Shown here piece after piece: positions 1 to 6,568 of a stretch of 6,977 bases of DNA. The notes below the pieces were generated by a model. That model saw only the letters and a list, made by a program, of their open reading frames with translations, ran no database searches and was not told where the DNA came from. The first letter of the stretch is position 1; each line of letters opens with the position of its first letter. Source of the DNA: an uncultured Clostridia bacterium (GTDB lineage: Bacteria; Bacillota; Clostridia; Oscillospirales; Oscillospiraceae); the NCBI GenBank assembly GCA_946006895.1, contig CAMFZO010000080.1, forward strand, positions 1 through 6,977. Reading direction: 5' to 3'. A program made the position numbers and the translations under genes.

Positions 1-3000
1 CCGCGGTGAAATCGTTCTGGTTGGTCAGCAGATTCTTCCAGATACGGTGCTCACCTGCGGTGGCGTTATACTCGGCGGAGATGTTTGCAGCGTCCTCTGC
101 CGCCCAGCCGGAGAAGTCCTTCACGCCATCAATCTCGTCCGTCTCCCAGCCAAATTCAGCGGGGCTGTGGGTCTCGACGGGTGCCGGTTCCTCCAGGCAT
201 ACATATTCGTTGAAGGTGCGCATTGCCGCATTTGCAAGGACACGGTAGCCTGCGTTATTGGGATGCAGACCGTCGTCGAGCAGCCATTCCACGCCGCGCA
301 TATCGTAATAGGTGTCAACATAGATATAGCCGAATTCCTCTGCCAGCGCTTTGATGCCCGCGTTCCAGGAAATAATGTCCGCCGCGTCGGCATCGTTGCC
401 CTTCGCGGTGATGCTGAACACCATGACAACGGTATCGGGGAGCTTGGTCTTGATCTCGTTGAGGTAGGCGCGGTAGGTGGAGAGGAACGTATCCCTGCTC
501 GTACCGGCATGATAATCGTTGATGCCGTAGGCGACCGTCAGCAGATCGGGCTGGTAGGCAACGATATACTCGTCCACCGTCTCGCTTGCAGGCGGGAACA
601 TATCGTTGTCGGTGCGGGTGCACATTCTGGTGCCGGAGATGCCATTGTTGATAAAGGTGAGCGGCAGAAATTCCTTGAGCATCGCGGCAAAACGCGCCGC
701 ATAGCAGTCGGTCGTGCGGTCGACGGCCTGTGCGCCCTCGGTGATGCTGTCACCGACGGAGACATAGGTCGTGATCTCACGGGTCATGTCCATGCGCGGG
801 TTGGCGCGGCTGACCTTCATCGTCTCTGCGAGGAACAGTGCGTCGGCGGCGGCAAAGTCCGCCACATTCTTATCCGCCGCAGCCAGAGCCTGGCAGACCT
901 TCGTCTGGTTCTCACTGCTCAGAGAACGGTAGAGCCGCAGGTTCAGGCCGAGCGCCTCATCCTCGATGGCGGCACGGACAGCGCTCTCATCGTTAGCAGC
1001 CTTGAATGCCGCAAGCGCCGCTTCCGTCTTTTCCGGCGCAGCGGTATAGGTGGTCTTGATCAGCGTCACGGAGTTGACCGCAAGACAGGTGCAGCTTCGC
1101 AGGAGCTGTTCCAGCACCTCGCCGGCTGCAACGGTCCCGCCGACTGCGGAGAGGGTCATCCCGTCGCTTTCCAGCGTCCAGGCGCGTTCGCCCATCGCCA
1201 CATAGAGGTCGGCAAAGAGGCAGTCGTATTTCTCCGCCAGCGCACGGAGCCCGGCATTGCAGGCGGCATACACCTCAACGTCCGCAACCTCTGCAAGATA
1301 CGGCAGGGAGGTCAGCACGACCACGTCGCCCTCGCAGGCGCTGAGCCTGGTCTCCATCGCAGTCAGGAATTCCTCTGCCGTCTGAGCGGAGAGGCAGTCC
1401 TCCACGGCGGGCGTGACGATCACAAGATCGGCTTCCGTTCCTTCCACAGTTACAACGGTATGGTTCTGATATTCACTGATGTCTTTGCAGAGCTTTTCCG
1501 CTCCGGCAAAGTCGCCGCTGAAGGCCACGGTACCAAACGGTACCTGGCGGCGGCAGGTACTTGCCTTGCCGGCACGGATATTGCGGAACTCCGCGCTTCC
1601 GGCATAGAGGCCCAGTTCCAGATTGTCGCTTTCCTCGCTGGGCGTCAGGGCATAGCCGCCGACCCGCTCGCTGCCGACGATGCTGACGTTGATAACACCG
1701 CCGCTGCGGATCAGGTAGACCCATACCGTCAGTTCTTCCGCTTCGATCCATTCGATAAAGCTGCCGTTCAGCTTCACGCCGATCTGACTTCCGCTGCCGC
1801 CGCGTGTATCCAGCTCAAGAGTCTGTCCCAGCACCTTGAGATAGGCGGAGCTGTCAGCGGTCATGGCAACGGCGGTCTTTACCGCAAAGTTCTCCTGATC
1901 GCTGATCAGGTTCTTCCAAATGCGATGGTTTCCGCTCATCTGTGCATTGTTTGCGGAAATATTCAATCCATCGACCGTGGTCCAGCCGGAGAAGTCCTTT
2001 GTTCCATCAATCTCATCGGTATCCCAGCCGAAGTCGCCGGGATTCTGTCCGCTGATGCCCTCATCGCGGACATTGGAGAAGGTAGCCTCGTTGGTGGCGT
2101 CGATCGTGCCGATATAGACATTTTTGTCGGCAGTATTGACCGGCGTCACAGTATAGACGGCAGGCGTGGTATTGCCCTTGCCGGCAAGCTTGACGGTCAG
2201 GTCTCCGCCGCCTGCACGGGCGACCGTAACCTCACAGCTCTGCTGAGAGGCGTCGAACCAATCCCAAAGCGCGGTGCTGAAGATCTGGTTGCCGTTGCCG
2301 CCCTGACAGTTCAGTTCGATATGAACGCCCATGACCTCGATCTCACAGCGCCAGTTTTCGATCTTGACATCCATCATAACACAGAAGTTCTCTGTATCCT
2401 GGATGATCTCTTTCCAGACGCGTTTGCTGTTTTCTCCGTCGTAGTTGATATGCAGCACATTTCCGTCGGAGGTAATCTGCCAGTTCTGATAGTTGCCGTT
2501 ATCCGTCTGCCAGCCGAAATCCGCAGGCGTCTTGGTGGGATCGTACTCGATCCCGGTCTCGCCGCTGCCGGTCGTTACGTATTGGATGTAGGCGTTGGTC
2601 GGGGCGTTGGCCGTCGCATCGTTATAGCTCATGGCAAAGGTTTTCAGCTCACAGGCCGTGCAGGCCTTGAGCGCATCGGGCATGGTTTCCGTGTACTCTG
2701 ACTGGCTGAGGATCGCGCCGTTGTCGCGGTTCGTGATCACCCAGCTGTATACCGACGTCTCCGCGTTGTAATTCAGGACGACATGGACTTTCGTGATGGG
2801 CGTTTCAGAGTTGTTTGACCACAGGATCGGGCGGTCGCTCCAACTGCAACTGCCCGCCTTCCAATACTGTGCGGAGGTGGCAATCTGATACTGTCCGCTG
2901 CCGTTGCGGTAGGTCTGCACCTCGAACTTGAAATAATCGTTGGACGCTCCGTTGCGGATCACCGTCTGAAGCGTATCCGGCCAGCTGTCGTTCACGGTGC

Positions 3001-3760
3001 AGGAAGCAATGCTGGTCAGATCAGCATCAAAGCCCAGCTCGTAGCTCTTGGTGTTGTCGGGCTGCACATCGGCATTATTCCAGCCGACATCCGTGCCGAA
3101 GGCCACGGGGGTCTTCTCGCCGCCGTCTTCCTTACCGGCTGCCTTGAGCTCTACATCCTGGTAGGAGATCAGTCCGCTGTTTCCCTCGGCGTAGAGCAGG
3201 AGCTCCTTATTGCCGGTGTTGAAGGCATCGGAGAAATTGGAGATCGCGATGCTCTGTGACCGCAGCACATCACCGGTGTCCGGGTCGGAGAAGATCCACT
3301 GCATGGTATCGCTGCCCTCCGGCATACGGAAGGTCACCCGCAGGGATGACAGACTCGTATCCGTCCAGTCGGTCGTCTGCAGATTCTGGCCCCACGACGC
3401 GCCGCCGTCACTGCTGAAATGGATCACGCCATAGACCTGCTTATGCTGCGCGTTGCGCTGGAGCTCAAAATACAGGAACTGCCACGTGGAGCCGTTCCAC
3501 TCGCGCAGATACCCGGATGCGCGGGAGATCTCGTCGGCAACATCACTGAAATTGACGGTATAGCTTAACTCATAGCCCCCGGAGATGATCTGGTTCCATG
3601 TGTTAAACGCGCCGCCTGCGCTGTTTTGCTTTAAGACGCCGGTGCTTGCATCATAGCTCCAGTTGCCATCAAGCTGCCAGCCCGGATCGGTTGCCGCAGC
3701 CGCCGGTATCATTGCCAACACCAGCGCCACAGCCAGGAACAGGGAAAGTAGTCGCTTCAT
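1..3760 (-). CDS. Large exported multidomain SGNH/GDSL hydrolase, C-terminus beyond the window
   Basis: Reading from 3760 to the left edge gives 1253 uninterrupted residues without a stop, so the gene continues outside. The ATG at 3758-3760 has GGAGG at 3768-3772, seven bases upstream. A signal peptide follows (MKRLL, hydrophobic core, Ala-rich cleavage site near residues 20-24). Domains in order: a beta-sandwich-like module (about 25-205), domain X (about 226-400), FGW module alpha (412-566), FGW module beta (574-731), a degenerate SGNH domain (740-890), a helical spacer (891-993), an intact SGNH domain (994-1190) and the start of another FGW beta module (from 1200). The intact domain shows GDS (Ser1005), block II Gly1040, GIND (Gly1079, Asn1081) and DGLH (Asp1163, His1166), the full SGNH set. 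This family hydrolyses ester bonds, often acetyl or acyl groups on carbohydrates or lipids. The substrate here is unknown. The enzyme should act outside the cell; its anchoring mode lies off-window. Confidence 0.9.
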   Translation of the reverse strand, partial: MKRLLSLFLAVALVLAMIPAAAATDPGWQLDGNWSYDASTGVLKQNSAGGAFNTWNQIISGGYELSYTVNFSDVADEISRASGYLREWNGSTWQFLYFELQRNAQHKQVYGVIHFSSDGGASWGQNLQTTDWTDTSLSSLRVTFRMPEGSDTMQWIFSDPDTGDVLRSQSIAISNFSDAFNTGNKELLLYAEGNSGLISYQDVELKAAGKEDGGEKTPVAFGTDVGWNNADVQPDNTKSYELGFDADLTSIASCTVNDSWPDTLQTVIRNGASNDYFKFEVQTYRNGSGQYQIATSAQYWKAGSCSWSDRPILWSNNSETPITKVHVVLNYNAETSVYSWVITNRDNGAILSQSEYTETMPDALKACTACELKTFAMSYNDATANAPTNAYIQYVTTGSGETGIEYDPTKTPADFGWQTDNGNYQNWQITSDGNVLHINYDGENSKRVWKEIIQDTENFCVMMDVKIENWRCEIEVMGVHIELNCQGGNGNQIFSTALWDWFDASQQSCEVTVARAGGGDLTVKLAGKGNTTPAVYTVTPVNTADKNVYIGTIDATNEATFSNVRDEGISGQNPGDFGWDTDEIDGTKDFSGWTTVDGLNISANNAQMSGNHRIWKNLISDQENFAVKTAVAMTADSSAYLKVLGQTLELDTRGGSGSQIGVKLNGSFIEWIEAEELTVWVYLIRSGGVINVSIVGSERVGGYALTPSEESDNLELGLYAGSAEFRNIRAGKASTCRRQVPFGTVAFSGDFAGAEKLCKDISEYQNHTVVTVEGTEADLVIVTPAVEDCLSAQTAEEFLTAMETRLSACEGDVVVLTSLPYLAEVADVEVYAACNAGLRALAEKYDCLFADLYVAMGERAWTLESDGMTLSAVGGTVAAGEVLEQLLRSCTCLAVNSVTLIKTTYTAAPEKTEAALAAFKAANDESAVRAAIEDEALGLNLRLYRSLSSENQTKVCQALAAADKNVADFAAADALFLAETMKVSRANPRMDMTREITTYVSVGDSITEGAQAVDRTTDCYAARFAAMLKEFLPLTFINNGISGTRMCTRTDNDMFPPASETVDEYIVAYQPDLLTVAYGINDYHAGTSRDTFLSTYRAYLNEIKTKLPDTVVMVFSITAKGNDADAADIISWNAGIKALAEEFGYIYVDTYYDMRGVEWLLDDGLHPNNAGYRVLANAAMRTFNEYVCLEEPAPVETHSPAEFGWETDEIDGVKDFSGWAAEDAANISAEYNATAGEHRIWKNLLTNQNDFTA
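2..163 (-). repeat. Start of a further FGW beta module, cut by the window edge
   Basis: Residues 1200-1253 open PAEFGWETDEIDGVKDFSGW and closely match the module at 574 onward (PGDFGWDTDEIDG, then KDFSGW). The relation is visible in DNA too: the stretch near 106-165 matches that near 1985-2040 with few changes. A beta module therefore follows the active hydrolase as well as preceding the degenerate one, which implies an internal duplication. Confidence 0.85.
191..781 (-). other. Intact SGNH/GDSL hydrolase domain of the large protein
   Basis: Residues about 994-1190. Block I is YVSVGDSITEG with nucleophile Ser1005. Block II is NNGISG with oxyanion Gly1040. Block III is AYGINDY with Gly1079 and oxyanion Asn1081. 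Block V is DDGLHPNNAGY with Asp1163 and His1166. All four signature residues (S, G, N, H) are present at normal spacing for the GDSL-like lipase/acylhydrolase superfamily, so activity is expected. Such domains in gut Clostridia are often carbohydrate or peptidoglycan O-acyl esterases, but nothing here fixes the substrate. Confidence 0.93.
782..1090 (-). other. Alpha-helical spacer between the two SGNH-like domains
   Basis: Residues about 891-993 are rich in Ala, Glu, Lys and Leu with helical periodicity, for example AAPEKTEAALAAFKAAND and ADKNVADFAAADALF. It resembles Ala-rich helical repeats often seen in large clostridial surface proteins; that comparison is from memory. It separates the degenerate from the intact hydrolase domain and probably acts as a rigid spacer. 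Confidence 0.6.
1091..1543 (-). other. Degenerate, probably non-catalytic SGNH-like domain
   Basis: Residues about 740-890 align with the intact SGNH domain downstream in the same protein. The GDS motif has become GDF (Phe751). GIND has become AVED (Gly to Ala785, Asn to Glu787). The block V DGLH has become DGMT (Asp866 kept, His to Thr869). The stretch between blocks I and III is about 40 residues shorter than in the intact copy (27 against 67), so block II is missing. The part between blocks III and V is still clearly related, for example NAGLRALAEKY against NAGIKALAEEF. I infer a duplicated and inactivated copy kept for structure or binding. Confidence 0.8.
1568..2527 (-). repeat. Tandem FGW modules alpha and beta in the hydrolase
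   Basis: Two related modules of about 155 residues each (412-566 and 574-731). Each opens with P(A/G)DFGW and a TD, then a Trp-containing start (YQNW or FSGW), a (R)(V/I)WK(E/N)(L/I)I motif, a core L-E-L-(N/D) followed by a Gly-rich GxGxQI turn, and a closing strand ending in FSNVRD or FRNIRAG. The pattern of alternating strands suggests a concanavalin-A-like or LamG-like beta-sandwich, a common carbohydrate-binding fold. This fold call is inference. The same two subtypes in the same order occur in the neighbouring SLH protein. Confidence 0.75.
2560..3085 (-). other. Domain X of the hydrolase, paralogous to the SLH protein N-terminus
   Basis: Residues about 226-400. It shares with residues 26-205 of the upstream SLH protein the motifs DNTK(S/N)YEL, a (K/R)-x-YRN-(G/A)-(S/D)-G-x-(Y/F)QI strand, WS(N/E)N-x-E(T/A)P(I/V)(T/S)-(K/D)VHV, a late TW-V or SWVI strand, a TACEL motif and a closing (A/P)TN-(A/T)-(Y/V)-(I/Y) segment. 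Trp and Tyr are frequent. It looks like an all-beta binding domain; I do not recognise a named family. Confidence 0.7.
3145..3688 (-). other. N-terminal beta-sandwich-like module unique to the hydrolase
   Basis: Residues about 25-205, directly after the signal peptide (DPGWQLDGNWSYD). Alternating hydrophobic and polar strands, many Trp, Tyr and Ser, and a closing (L/I)SYQDVEL strand fit a LamG or carbohydrate-binding-type sandwich. It has no counterpart in the SLH protein, whose mature part begins at domain X. Fold and function are inferred from pattern only. Confidence 0.5.
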
Positions 3761-3773
3761 AACATTTCCTCCA
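3761..3773 (-). promoter_or_regulatory. Ribosome binding site of the hydrolase gene
   Basis: TGGAGG on the minus strand (GGAGG at 3768-3772) lies seven bases before the ATG at 3760. An ATG at 3765 is too close to the site and runs into TGA after one further codon, which fixes the start at 3760. Confidence 0.88.
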
Positions 3774-3891
3774 TTTTTTGGCGTGTCCGCCATTTATTTT
3801 CTGAGCACAGCTCAAAGAAAACATGGTCATGGGCGCTTTACCGCCGAGCCAACTCTTTTTCGACCCCCGTGCGGCAAAGTCCTTTTCTTGC
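3774..3891 (-). other. Gap between the two genes; no clear terminator or promoter
   Basis: The 131 bp between the SLH stop and the hydrolase start codon hold three weak inverted repeats: arms 3836-3844 and 3871-3879 (nine pairs with one G-T), TGAGC/GCTCA with outer TTTTC/GAAAA arms at 3797-3821, and a five-pair stem near 3779-3792. None is followed by a T-run on the minus strand. No good -35/-10 pair is visible. Co-transcription of the two genes from the upstream promoter is the simpler reading, though not proven. Confidence 0.45.
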
Positions 3892-6543
3892 TTAATTGGC
3901 GATATTCTCAATAAACCGGACAAGGATCGTGGCGACCTGTGCACGTGTCGCACTTCCCTGCGGTTTCAGATAGGCCTTGCCGTCTTCCTTGCTGCCCTGG
4001 ATCAGCTTCACGGCAACCGCCCATGACATCGCCTGCCTTGCATAACCGGATACCTTCCCGGAATCAGGGAAGTAGGCAATGGATTCCCTGCGGTTGACAT
4101 CGTAGCCCTTCTTCTCGGCATAGCGCAGGAGAATGGTCGCAATCTGCTCTCTGGTAACACTGCCGTTTGGCTCAAACGCACCGTCTCCGACACCGTTGAC
4201 GATCCCGTTTTCCGCTGCCCACAGCACGCCGTCGTAGTACCAATCGCCGCTGTCAACATCCTTGAAGGGGTTGTCCGCTGTGTGCCCCGGTTTCCCCTCC
4301 AGCCGGTAAAGAACAGTCACCAGCATTCCTCTGGTCATATTCTCCTCCGGGCTGAACACCCCGGGAGCCGTTCCGTTCAGCAGACCGTATCCGATGGCGG
4401 TGTAGACATCGTCACAGAACCAGTCGCTCTTCTTCACGTCGGCGTAGCTGCCGTCCGGTGTGACTGCGCGCAGTGTGCGGGAGTATACTGCCGTGTAGGT
4501 CACATCGGCAGTCACCAACGCAAGCTCCTTGTCCCAGCCGATAAATTCGTAGGTATATATGGCGTCGGCAGCCTTGGAGGTGTCGCCCCGGAAGGAAGGC
4601 AGCTCTCCCGCTGCATAGATCTCGGTCGTGGTTTTTCCCGCGACATCCCATGTGATCTGGAAGCTGTCGGCAGAGATCGCGGTCTTATCGTACTGCGCCG
4701 TATAGGTCACGTCGGCGGTCACGGGCGCGATTTCGGGGTCCCAACCGGAGAAGGTGTAAACATATTCGCCGTCGGCAGCCTTGGAGGTATCGCCCTTGAA
4801 GGAAGGTGTGCTTCCCTCCTCATAGGTCTCCGTAGTCTCAACGCCGTCGACATTCCAGGTGACCGTATAGGTCGGAAGCGGCTGATCGGGCGTCACGACG
4901 GTGATATTCCGGAAGCTTGTGACCCCGGCGTAGACACAGAGGCTCACCCTCGCGCTTTCCTCCGCTGCGCTTACGGAAAAGCGCACCGGCTTATCGTTGC
5001 CCGCGCCCGTGATAGTAATGTCAATGGCGCCTCCTGCAACGCGCTTCAATTCGATATGAGCTGCACGCCCCTGGGCCTCAAGCCATCCTTTGTCGGCGCG
5101 ATCGAGCTTCACACAAACCTGGTTGCCGTGGCCGTGGCGGGCATCCAGCTCAAGCTCGACACCCAGAATCTTAACGGAGCCGCTGGACTCCAGCTCCGGA
5201 ACGAGATCCAGAAAGACAGTGAAGTTCTCCAGGTCCGTGATGAGGTCTTTATAGATCCATCCCTCATAGCTTGCCTTGGAGGCATCGGCAGTGATGTTCT
5301 TTGCGTCCGTTGCTGTCCAGCCGTTGAAGTTTTCCTCATCCGTTGCCCAGCCGAAGTCGCCGGGCGTCTGCTCCACAGGCTCCGGTCCCGTTTCTTCCGT
5401 CGGTTCCGTCGGCTCGGTCGTTTCGGAGCCTTCGGTCGTTTCGCTCTCTTCCGTCCCGGACGTTTCCATGCCGCGGAAACAGGCGCTGCCGCCGCTGTCA
5501 ATCACGCCCAGGAACAGGTTGCGGTTTTCTTCATCCGTGACCGGCTTGGTAAATGCGACGCTCTCATCCCCGTCGAGTTTAATCTTCAGTTCTCCGCCGT
5601 TTTCCCGGCTCAGCGTCACATGACATTCCTGGTTTGCGGCGTCAAACCAATCGGTATCCTTTGTGTAGATCTGGTTCCCGTTGCCGCCCTCTGTATTCAG
5701 CTCCAGCTTCACACCGAGGAGCTCCACTTCGACGCGTTTGCTCAGGATCTGAACGTCAAAGGAGATGGAGAAGTTCTTCCCATCGGTGATAAGCTCCTTC
5801 CAGATGCGCTTGCTGTTCGTGCCGTCGTAGGTCACCTGAAGAACGCTGCCGTCCGCGCTGACCTTCCAGCCGTTATAGTTGTCGTCATCTGTCTCCCAAC
5901 CGAAATCGGCGGGTGTTTTGGTGTCGTCAAACACTTCCTCTGCGCCATCCTCCACAGTGTAGACCGTGTTGGTCGGAAGGATGCCGCTGCCGCCCCGCTT
6001 GAACACCAGTTCGCAGGCCGTGCCGCTCTGAAAGGCGCCGGAGAGCTGCTGCGGATCCGTCGTGCCGCCGCAAAGGCGGTTCCCTTGCTGATCCGACACA
6101 GTCCAAGTGTAGGTAACGGCCGCGGAATCATAGACAATGCGAACATGGACATCGCTGACGGGAGCCTCCATATTCTCCGACCACTCCGTGACCTCCGCCG
6201 ACCAGCTCCCGTCGTAGAATTGCTGCTGCCCCTGGATCTGAAATTCTCCGTCGGCATTACGGTAGGACTTGACGCGGAAAATGATGTAATGGTCTGCGGT
6301 TGTCTGGCGAATCTTCAGCATCACATCATCGGCAAACATATCATTGGCCGTAGACGTGCTGATGCCGGGCAGATGGAGATCATAGTTCAGCTCATAATTC
6401 TTTGTATTATCTATCGTGATATTCGCCCGAATTTCATCCCCGGAGCCGCTCCAAACAATAGTTTGTTCCGCTGCCAATACCATGGTCGGGCACAGCGATA
6501 AAAGCAGCACAAGTGCAAGTAAGGAACAGATCAGTCGTTTCAT
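3892..6543 (-). CDS. Exported SLH-domain surface protein with FGW modules and InlB-type repeats
   Basis: 883 residues, ATG at 6541-6543, stop TAA at 3892-3894. The start is chosen because GGAGGG sits six to seven bases upstream and a signal peptide (MKRLICSLLALVLLLSL, cleavage near Ala24-Ala25) follows at once. Domains in order: X (26-205), FGW module alpha (211-358), an acidic Thr/Glu/Pro linker (361-393), FGW module beta (394-549), two InlB B-type repeats (557-618, 628-687) and three SLH repeats (699-750, 759-811, 822-880). SLH triplets are known to bind pyruvylated secondary cell-wall polymer, so the protein should be displayed on the wall with its beta-rich N-terminus outward. No catalytic motif is visible. 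A binding, adhesin or scaffold role is inferred. It is transcribed first, ahead of the paralogous hydrolase. Confidence 0.95.
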   Translation of the reverse strand: MKRLICSLLALVLLLSLCPTMVLAAEQTIVWSGSGDEIRANITIDNTKNYELNYDLHLPGISTSTANDMFADDVMLKIRQTTADHYIIFRVKSYRNADGEFQIQGQQQFYDGSWSAEVTEWSENMEAPVSDVHVRIVYDSAAVTYTWTVSDQQGNRLCGGTTDPQQLSGAFQSGTACELVFKRGGSGILPTNTVYTVEDGAEEVFDDTKTPADFGWETDDDNYNGWKVSADGSVLQVTYDGTNSKRIWKELITDGKNFSISFDVQILSKRVEVELLGVKLELNTEGGNGNQIYTKDTDWFDAANQECHVTLSRENGGELKIKLDGDESVAFTKPVTDEENRNLFLGVIDSGGSACFRGMETSGTEESETTEGSETTEPTEPTEETGPEPVEQTPGDFGWATDEENFNGWTATDAKNITADASKASYEGWIYKDLITDLENFTVFLDLVPELESSGSVKILGVELELDARHGHGNQVCVKLDRADKGWLEAQGRAAHIELKRVAGGAIDITITGAGNDKPVRFSVSAAEESARVSLCVYAGVTSFRNITVVTPDQPLPTYTVTWNVDGVETTETYEEGSTPSFKGDTSKAADGEYVYTFSGWDPEIAPVTADVTYTAQYDKTAISADSFQITWDVAGKTTTEIYAAGELPSFRGDTSKAADAIYTYEFIGWDKELALVTADVTYTAVYSRTLRAVTPDGSYADVKKSDWFCDDVYTAIGYGLLNGTAPGVFSPEENMTRGMLVTVLYRLEGKPGHTADNPFKDVDSGDWYYDGVLWAAENGIVNGVGDGAFEPNGSVTREQIATILLRYAEKKGYDVNRRESIAYFPDSGKVSGYARQAMSWAVAVKLIQGSKEDGKAYLKPQGSATRAQVATILVRFIENIAN
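3904..4449 (-). repeat. Three SLH cell-wall-anchoring repeats
   Basis: Residues 699-880 show the SLH pattern three times: (Y/F)-(A/K)DV or YFPD, then a helix with W or A-I-G, then G(L/I)(L/V)NG, a F-P-(E/N) strand and a (T)R helix. The conserved TRAE-like positions read TRGM (737-740), TREQ (797-800) and TRAQ (866-869): Arg is kept in all three, Glu at the fourth position in none. SLH2 is the most canonical. C-terminal triplets are the usual arrangement for wall anchoring. Confidence 0.95.
4483..4875 (-). repeat. Two InlB B-type (Listeria-Bacteroides) repeats
   Basis: Residues 557-618 and 628-687. Both contain a TW(N/D)V strand, an ET or EI-Y turn, PSF(K/R)GDTSKAAD, (Y)-x-(F)-x-GWD and end VTADVTYTA(Q/V)Y, the hallmark of the InlB B-repeat fold found in surface proteins. 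The two copies lie 69 codons apart. At DNA level an 18-base stretch is identical at 4564-4581 and 4771-4788, showing a fairly recent or homogenised duplication. These repeats commonly serve as stalks. Confidence 0.88.
4897..5364 (-). repeat. FGW module beta of the SLH protein
   Basis: Residues 394-549, opening PGDFGWATD and closing SFRNITV. Matches the beta module of the hydrolase (PGDFGWDTD to FRNIRAG), including KILGVELELD against KVLGQTLELD and the GxGxQ turn. Likely beta-sandwich, possibly glycan-binding; the ligand is unknown. Confidence 0.75.
5365..5463 (-). other. Acidic Thr/Glu/Pro-rich linker
   Basis: Residues 361-393 are almost only Glu, Thr, Ser, Pro and Gly (motifs SETTE, TEPTEPTEE). 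It joins the alpha and beta modules, which are separated by only seven residues in the hydrolase. Such low-complexity segments are flexible spacers and may carry O-glycans; that is not shown here. Confidence 0.85.
5470..5913 (-). repeat. FGW module alpha of the SLH protein
   Basis: Residues 211-358. TPADFGW start, (S)KR(I/V)WKE core, LELNTEGGNGNQI against IELNCQGGNGNQI in the hydrolase alpha module, and a shared DWFDA motif, make the two alpha modules each other's closest match in the window. DNA conservation is also visible between about 5669-5850 and 2281-2460. Confidence 0.78.
5929..6468 (-). other. Domain X of the SLH protein
   Basis: Residues 26-205, the first mature domain. Carries DNTKNYEL, a VKSYRNADGEFQI strand, WSENMEAPVSDVHV, TWTVSDQ, GTACEL and a PTNTVYTV end, matching domain X of the hydrolase point by point. 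All-beta by appearance; no named family recognised. Confidence 0.7.
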
Positions 6544-6555
6544 AATTGCCCTCCT
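6544..6555 (-). promoter_or_regulatory. Ribosome binding site of the SLH gene
   Basis: AGGAGGG on the minus strand (6549-6555) lies five to six bases before the ATG at 6543. It decides the start: an in-frame extension back to ATG 6591 or TTG 6594 would read through this site, has no such signal of its own, and would bury the signal peptide. Confidence 0.92.
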
Positions 6556-6568
6556 AAATACTGATATT

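Noticed and set aside
47..2701. An 884-codon open frame on the plus strand
   Set aside because: It lies codon-for-codon opposite the hydrolase gene, lacks a ribosome binding site and gives no recognisable domains. It is open only because the opposite gene avoids codons that would read as stops.
3779..3792. Short stem TGGCG/CGCCA as a terminator
   Set aside because: A T-rich tail follows only on the plus strand, where no gene ends; on the minus strand it is just upstream of the hydrolase ribosome binding site, and the stem is only five pairs.
4282..6501. A 739-codon open frame on the plus strand
   Set aside because: Antisense to the SLH gene, whose SLH, InlB and signal-peptide features are unmistakable; low-complexity Arg/Gly/Val-rich product with no start signal.
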